In this document: piece after piece, positions 58,150-64,000 of the stretch | Layout: each line of letters begins with the position of its first letter | How positions within the stretch are numbered: the stretch's first letter is position 1 | Source of the DNA: Eumeta japonica | Taxonomy: Eukaryota > Arthropoda > Insecta > Lepidoptera > Psychidae | Reading direction: 5' to 3' | DNA: 64,000 nucleotides | NCBI GenBank assembly: GCA_005406025.1 | Contig: BGZK01001248.1 | Span: 1-64,000 of the forward strand | The notes under the pieces: model-generated | Told to the model about the DNA's origin: nothing | The model's database searches: none | The model's input: only the letters and a program-made list of their open reading frames with translations | Translations under genes and position numbers: made by a program

Positions 58150-59340
58150 AAATATTTCAATTAAATAGACCGATTTTATAGAAATATAGAGTTGTCTCAA
58201 AAAAATATTTGATTAATTTAATTAAATTTCGTAATCATAAGAAAGCGATGGTTTTTTCAAATAAGACTCTTGACATTTTTATAAGGTTTGCTAATAATAA
58301 GGCAAAAACAATAAGAGTAAAAAATAGTAAAGAGCATCTTGAAATCGAAAACGTAGAAGCAATATTCATAATTTAAAACACATTTTTTTTAAGCTAATAA
58401 ATAATTTATTTGTCTATGTATCAGTTAAAACGCAATATTTTTTCTTAAGATGTATTTAGTGCCTACTTTATTAATAATAATTCAGTTAAGTACTTATTTT
58501 ATTAATTATTGTGAACTATAAACAAATGTGAACTGAACTTTTATATTTAAGGTTTTCTAATTAGACACTTGAGAGTAATCTCCGTTTGCGGCATCCGTAC
58601 GCCCAATTTGGTCATATATGATTTTGCGATTTCGTTGAACATGCGCAGGTGTTGCGAATAGATTCATTGTTGCAGCGACCAAGAAACAACATTAAAACAT
58701 AACTCATCTGTTGAAAAACTGGAGTATTCTTTCAAACATTATTGGAAAGTTAGGGGATGTTTAGTTAGGTACCCACATGTTTTGATATTTGGTGTTTAAA
58801 ACATGTTTTTTTTTTTTGGAAATACTAATGAATTAGATTTGTTATGCCAAGAGATCAATTGAATTATTGTACGTTTGATAACAAAATGGGGGCCTTATTT
58901 CGCTATTTACTTATTATTTTTAATACAACGATAATATAACGTCTTTAAAAAATCAAGTATTGTAATTATTCCTTAGATGCATAGAGTGCGTGCTAAAAGA
59001 TGTTTAATAACTATAAACTCGTTTCCGAAGCTCTATTTTTCCAGCGACAAAGTAACGAATAAGAATTTCCAAGCAAAAAAATTAATTAAATCAACGCATT
59101 CACAATAATTTACAGAAAATCAAATGTAAATCAAAAATAATAAAAATATCAAATTGAGATCACTACATAGTTAAATAGACTAATACGAATATTTCAAACA
59201 AGAAATATACTCTTTTCAAATTATTTTGAATATATCATTTACTCAATGAAAAAGTATACATCTCTCGATGTATATGATCACACCAATTTCTTGACTTAAT
59301 ACAATGCGTCTGAAGTTAATAAAGTACGTCTTAATTGGAA
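58150..59340. other. AT-rich DNA, no gene seen
   Basis: No exon, repeat or RNA gene is supportable. Ordinary AT-rich sequence. Confidence 0.5.
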
Positions 59341-59365
59341 AGGACTTGGAAGGAGAAATCCTTTT

Positions 59366-59580
59366 TTACCGCAATAAGGATAGCCGTGATCTGGTGTCGC
59401 TTTTAACTGTGCTATACAATAGGAGTTCAACTCTTCGGTATCGATGTGATGGTTGAGGGGTAGCAACTAAGCCACGGCTGCTGGTCCTCGACCACCGCAG
59501 AAGTTGGAGGTGGCCAGACGGACGGGGACACGACCCCGCCGCGTCGTGATCTACATTAATTGTGCGTTTCAAATAACTTT
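59366..59580 (-). repeat. decayed retroelement or SINE fragment
   Basis: A GC-rich island in AT-rich DNA whose minus strand reads 'gcggcggggtcgtgtccccg', '..cttagttgctacccctcaac'. Open frames exist in more than one phase and none is recognised. Confidence 0.35.
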
Positions 59581-60329
59581 ACAACTACTTGTAAAGCTGG
59601 TAAGTGTGTATTAATGGATTATATAGATTAAATATTATAAAATAAGAAAATAATTAATGAAATGTACAGTGTAAGAAAATAATAAATTATGTAAAATTTA
59701 ACTTTAATTTCATAGGATCATCGAGCGTCGTTAAATTATTATTTTTGTATATATTAATTTTCATTAGTTATTACTGTAATTCTTGAAACAGCGGCAAAAT
59801 GATATGAAAAGTATCGCATCAACTGTTAATTTGGGTTAAATTAATGTTGTATTTATAAATTGGGAAAAATTATTAAATCTTATTTAGAAATTTTTGAGCG
59901 ATGAACGCACTGAACAAATAAATATTGCGTGTCCCATTTTCTCCTAGAATTTTTTGATTATTCGCTATATTCTATGAAGTGCACAAAGCTAGCTCAGGAT
60001 GTAATGTGTCTTTTCCACATTACCCTGTAGTATTTTATACTAAACAGTAAATAACAGGAATGCATCGGTTGAACTAAAAATCTGTTTGTATAAAAATCTT
60101 ACTTTAACATTCGCTCTTAGCCTTTACACAACATGTATAATGTCTTATTGGAAGACTAGAAAAAAAAGCTTTAGCTTTTCTCAGAAACTAGGGGGCATAA
60201 GTATACGGCCCTTCAAGAGCAGTGCCTTCCAGATTTGACACGATTGAAAATGTTGGTCACTTTTTCCGATATGAGGTTGCATAAGGATGGGTTCTTACAC
60301 TTTTCTAAAAATGGTTAGGTATTGACATA

Positions 60330-60510
60330 TCAACCTGAACGTGCCCGAGAGAAACCCTCATCGCTACAGGCGAAATCGGCCTAAAGTCTCCAGCCTGGAG
60401 GCGCGCGTAGCGGCAGCAGGCCACGACAGGTCTTCGAAAACACGTCGTTCGAAGACAAGTCGCTATCAGCCGACGTGGATAACGCGTAACTGGACTCATG
60501 CCCTTTAGCA
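60330..60510. repeat. GC-rich retroelement-like fragment
   Basis: 'gcgaaatcggcctaaagtct', '..ggataacgcgtaactggact', '..catgccctttagcaggactt' forms an isolated GC-rich island. The 64-codon minus frame lacks recognisable motifs. Probably a fragment of a transposable element. Confidence 0.35.
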
Positions 60511-61072
60511 GGACTTATGCCAGTTGTACAAGTAATGTTGGAAGTCAATTTATTATTATAGCAACGATATCTGACTGAAGAGTTGTTGTCTTATAGTTGA
60601 TCCCTTAATATGTTATCGAAATTAAACTAATGTGAAATCCAAAAAAAATAATCAAATAAGGAGATGTTACTTTAAAAAAAAAAAGCATCATTACAGTATA
60701 ACTTTGGTAGACACCATGTCTTGAAAAAGTTCATAATTATTGAGAACTGAGAGGCGCAGCCTTGAGTTGAGCTTTAAAATACCTACGTCTTAGAAAATTT
60801 TATTTACACTCTAACAACATTAATTTTTACTTGGTCTCGAATTGCTTAAATATAAACAAATATTATTATTTGAAATATAACATATGTTGTTTTAATTCTA
60901 ATGTAATATTTTTGTCATATTGAAAAATCAATATGGCGTATTGTGGACCAAAGATGTAATGAATTTGAAGCGAAGTTGATAGAAATTATTAAATTCATGA
61001 AATTCAGTGAACGACCCTAAAAAATACAACAAGTTAGTGGTAAACTCGTAAATTAAATTTGTGAACAATTAC

Positions 61073-61171
61073 CTTCACAGTACTGTAGTCTCTGTAGACG
61101 GGTCCAAAAATATACAACCAATAAATCCACAAAAACAACACTAAAACCACCAACAATGCACGAGTTTTCTT
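61073..61171 (-). CDS. candidate N-terminal membrane-anchor exon, with apparent frameshift
   Basis: The minus strand reads a 33-codon frame KKTRALLVVLVLFLWIYWLY then IFGPVYRDYSTVK, ending exactly at a donor (AAG|GTAATT). A 20-residue hydrophobic segment after basic residues is the pattern of a type II signal anchor (cytoplasmic N-terminus, lumenal or extracellular C-terminus), as in many Golgi enzymes and small membrane proteins. The only nearby ATG (61194, GGGAAATAATGG) is out of frame with it by one base; a run of seven A (61176-61170) lies between. A one-base difference in that run would join them, so this may be a sequencing error, a strain allele or a decayed start. Not recognised. Confidence 0.45.
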
Positions 61172-61315
61172 TTTTTAATAAAAATAGCTTCCATTATTTC
61201 CCTGAAGATACACCGTTTTCGTATTTCTATTTCTTCAGTTTTCTCCAAACACTATTTTTATTTTTCTATTCACATAATACGAAATGTGTAAGAAAAACGT
61301 AAGTAAACAATGGAA

Positions 61316-61390
61316 CGTCCCGTGAGTACACCCCACCCTAGCGCGACGACGGCCGACCGCCGACTGGCTGGTTTCAGATAGTGTAGTACA
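61316..61390 (-). promoter_or_regulatory. CpG-rich putative promoter of the membrane-anchor gene
   Basis: A short CpG-rich stretch (61335-61375, 'gcgcgacgacggccgaccgc') stands about 140-190 bases upstream of the ATG at 61194 on the minus strand, in otherwise AT-rich DNA. No TATA box or clear initiator is evident. Confidence 0.35.
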
Positions 61391-61399
61391 CTGTCAGCA

Positions 61400-63500
61400 A
61401 TTTGTCTTGTCGATGTCCAATCTATCGACAATCACACGTAAACAACTAGTGAAGGATAGAAGACTTTCAGTTTTTATATAGTTTTAATTTCCGTACTACA
61501 GGAACTCATATAAGAATATTTCATTTCATCTTTCATACTTCATAATTAATTTATACTTAAAAAAATAGTGAATTAGATTAATGTTCATAGTTGTTTTGTC
61601 AAAGTGTTCTATTTGAAATCATAGAATCAGACAAAGCACTATGATATGTGGCTATAGAATGTGAATTGATAACACATGCAAGTTATCTTTTACATATTTG
61701 ATTTATAAATTGAGCAGCTCAATTTATTTATATATTTTTCAACAACAAATTTATTTGTCACCATAAAATGCTTTCTTATTGGACTAATTTGAGTATTCAA
61801 AATAAATAAGTAAGAGATATAAAGAACCGAAAAAGGCTTTGGACGTAAAAGACGAGTTGAAAAAGAGTACACTCACTGCATTAACTACAATTAAATAAGA
61901 AGAACTTAGCCATAAACCTATAACTTAAAAACTAACCTGAAAAATACAGCACCGTAGCTTTATTGCTCGACAATTACATAAAAAATAAGTAAGCGCTAAT
62001 ATTATTTATGCATCGCAATTTCTATTTTATAAAAAATGTATGTATTTTAAAGTTAATTATAAAACATGTGCTTAGTTAAATGTATTAATTAATAGAATAA
62101 CGCATCTTACACCACATATGAGGTCGCAGGAAAAAATAATTACATATACATAGTTTTAAAAATATGTAGAACTATGTCGTCACATCCACTATCGTGTACA
62201 TGGCATCGTTATATGATATGGCATCCATTATCATCAATATAATTTATTATAAATAAAAAAATAAATCACATAAACTTCATTCATTGAATAAAGTACTTTC
62301 GATCTAAAAAATTGTATACGCACACACGTATATATTTTTTTAACAGCGCCACACATCGACATCGTCGATAATTTTTATCGATACGGTGACAGAGTAAAAG
62401 AGCATAGCGCATGCCTATTCAAGCGTCGTTATTATTTAGTGAGTGGGGAAAGAGTTGGGGAGTATGGAAAGGGCTTCTACGTTTTTGCACATATCTTTAA
62501 CTACCGAAAAGGGCGGTCAACCGTTTGCAGTTTACGTGAGGTTAGTTCATTAATTCGACCAGGCTTTGACTGACCGCGGCGCATCCACATGTTTGACGTT
62601 CAATCGATTCGTTGAAAATTCACGCCCACCTTTTTGGTAAACAATACTATTTCATAAGTTCAAGTTGATTCTAGACAAAGCTCCTAAAAATATAAACGAT
62701 AGGTCCTGGAGTCGCTGTAATGTCTAGAAAAATGTACTCAAAGGATTTATAGCACATGAAACTTGCAAAAGTTATTAAAAATTTAAATTGAAAAAAAATG
62801 CATTTCGCTTTTTGTCAATAACTCAGAATCTATTAATTAGAAATATAAAAAAAGGATTCTCAAAGAGGAAGATTTTTTCAATCTATCAATAACTATCAAT
62901 AATTTATCGGAATAAGATTTTTTTGAAAAAAAAAAATTATTTAAAATTTATAATGTCGTTATTAATTAAACACTATTTTTTAAATATTTTCTTATAATAT
63001 TGCAATACTAATCATAACGTTGTTATTATGACATACATATATATATTTATACACATCGTTTCAATTCTCGTTAAGAGATGAATTTTGTTAATTTCAGAAA
63101 AAAAATGATGACATTCGGAATTTGTTTCTAACAAATTGTTAATTTAATAAACACCGAATTTATCGATAATTTTTTTTAATCTATTAAATAATGCCCTACG
63201 AACTTTGAAGAAAAAAATCTTACCTATTTATTTACATAATTGAAACATAAAAAACATGATTATAAACAATAAAAGATATATTTTAGAAAAATTTTTTTAG
63301 GATCATTTTTTCTTAAAACAACAAAATGGTATTTTTTTAAATGAAACAAGTTCATTTACTTATAAACAATTTGTAAATAAAAGTGGTAAGTAAAATTCAT
63401 ACGATTTATTGCCACACTAAAATGTAAAGCAACCATAATGTAATAGTATAACTATAAAAATTTATAATAAACAAAATAAATCACTTTCAAAAACTTTTAT
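61400..63500. other. AT-rich upstream DNA, no gene seen
   Basis: No coding exon or RNA gene is supportable. At 62365-62381 there is a perfect inverted repeat TCGATAA-TTT-TTATCGA, resembling paired DRE/BEAF half-sites (TATCGATA) of insect housekeeping promoters. The 62.4-62.6 kb stretch is somewhat more GC-balanced. Confidence 0.4.
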
Positions 63501-63509
63501 AACGTAATC

Positions 63510-63920
63510 CTATTAAGCATATATGTATATATATATAAAAGGGACTCCAAGAAGCAATAAATTTATAGAACAATTATTTAAACAACTTTGTTGTCTTAAA
63601 TGAAAACAGAAGTCCGAAAAAGTTTTGTTAGTTAACAATTGTCTTACTTGTTTTGGAAAATCAACTTTATTTTTTTATTTGTCAACGAGAAATTATTCTT
63701 TCAAGTGCAAAGAATTATCCATTATTAATCGAAATTATTTAATTGATTTTTAATACTCTAAAATAATGATTTAATGTGACGTACTTAGAGGCGGCGCACG
63801 CGTGCCGTTGCGGACGCACGGAGTGTTAAATTTAAATTGTAAATATTGAAGAGAGAATTCCACTTGGAAATTTACTGAAAATTTTCTCCTCTTTAAAAAT
63901 ACACACTTTTTTTAATTCTA
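63510..63920 (+). repeat. dispersed repeat, copy 2 of the CTCCAAGAAGCA family
   Basis: 'ggactccaagaagcaataaa', '..aaatgaaaacagaagtccga', '..gttaacaattgtcttactt', '..ttttggaaaatcaacttta' parallels 33478-33610. A GC-rich scrap 'ggcggcgcacgcgtgccgtt' (63790) follows, as a similar 'cgaggtacggctgcgc' follows copy 1. Confidence 0.6.
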
Positions 63921-64000
63921 ACTATTAAGAAAAATAGATTTTTTAAAATTAATATGTTAATAACTTTCACATTTTTTTGTGTGCTGCCAAATCCTTAGAA

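Overview
This is eukaryotic, intron-rich, AT-rich DNA from an insect, very probably a moth or butterfly (Lepidoptera). Three things support that. It carries the arthropod mir-100/let-7 microRNA pair. It holds several repeat types that I associate with lepidopteran genomes (interspersed repeats with GACGGACA-type motifs and a 'GGTTCCG/GGAACCC' end, LINE 3' ends with AAATC-type tails, tRNA-derived SINEs, 'ATTATAAAT..GAAAGTTTGGATGTTTGTTA' elements). Coding DNA is sparse and split by long introns. There are no bacterial-style operons and no long uninterrupted ORF; most short ORFs are chance readings of repeats and CpG-rich DNA.

Left end (1-8 kb, minus strand): the 5' part of a protein-coding gene running out of the window to the left. 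Five consecutive coding exons (5204 down to 1294) join with matching phases into a 212-residue Ser/Arg/Thr/Tyr-rich, disordered-looking N-terminus starting MPVVSPSRYS. A non-coding first exon lies near 7728-7860 beside a perfect CRE (TGACGTCA). The family is not proven; an N-terminal tail of a USP2-like deubiquitinase is one possibility.

Centre (25-28 kb, minus strand): the conserved microRNA cluster. mir-100 (27198-27269) lies about 1.4 kb upstream of let-7 (25791-25880). The usual third member, mir-125, is not visible downstream. An extra near-perfect hairpin (27752-27804) sits 0.5 kb upstream of mir-100. Several CpG-rich blocks upstream (28.5-31 kb and 41-48 kb) could hold promoters, but no transcription start can be fixed by eye.

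Right of the microRNAs: a plus-strand pair of short exons (32703-32718 and 37157-37227) joins in frame to a possible 28-residue peptide. A minus-strand terminal exon with poly(A) signal (40993-40871) and a minus-strand membrane-anchor exon (61171-61073) are phase-compatible and may be one small membrane protein gene with a 20-kb intron; the anchor exon seems shifted by one base at a run of seven A. The 41-48 kb interval holds CpG-rich segments, a CTCF-like motif and several strong splice-donor sequences.

Repeats fill much of the rest: a 1.2-kb foldback element with about 440-bp arms (49761-50956), a foldback/SINE-like element flanked by a 12-bp direct repeat (49171-49501), a pair of about 145-bp GC-rich MITE-like elements (30.4 and 55.2 kb), four loci with a degenerate GATCGAGATCG-type minisatellite, several microsatellites and LINE/SINE remnants. 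No CRISPR array, IS element or true tRNA/rRNA gene is visible.
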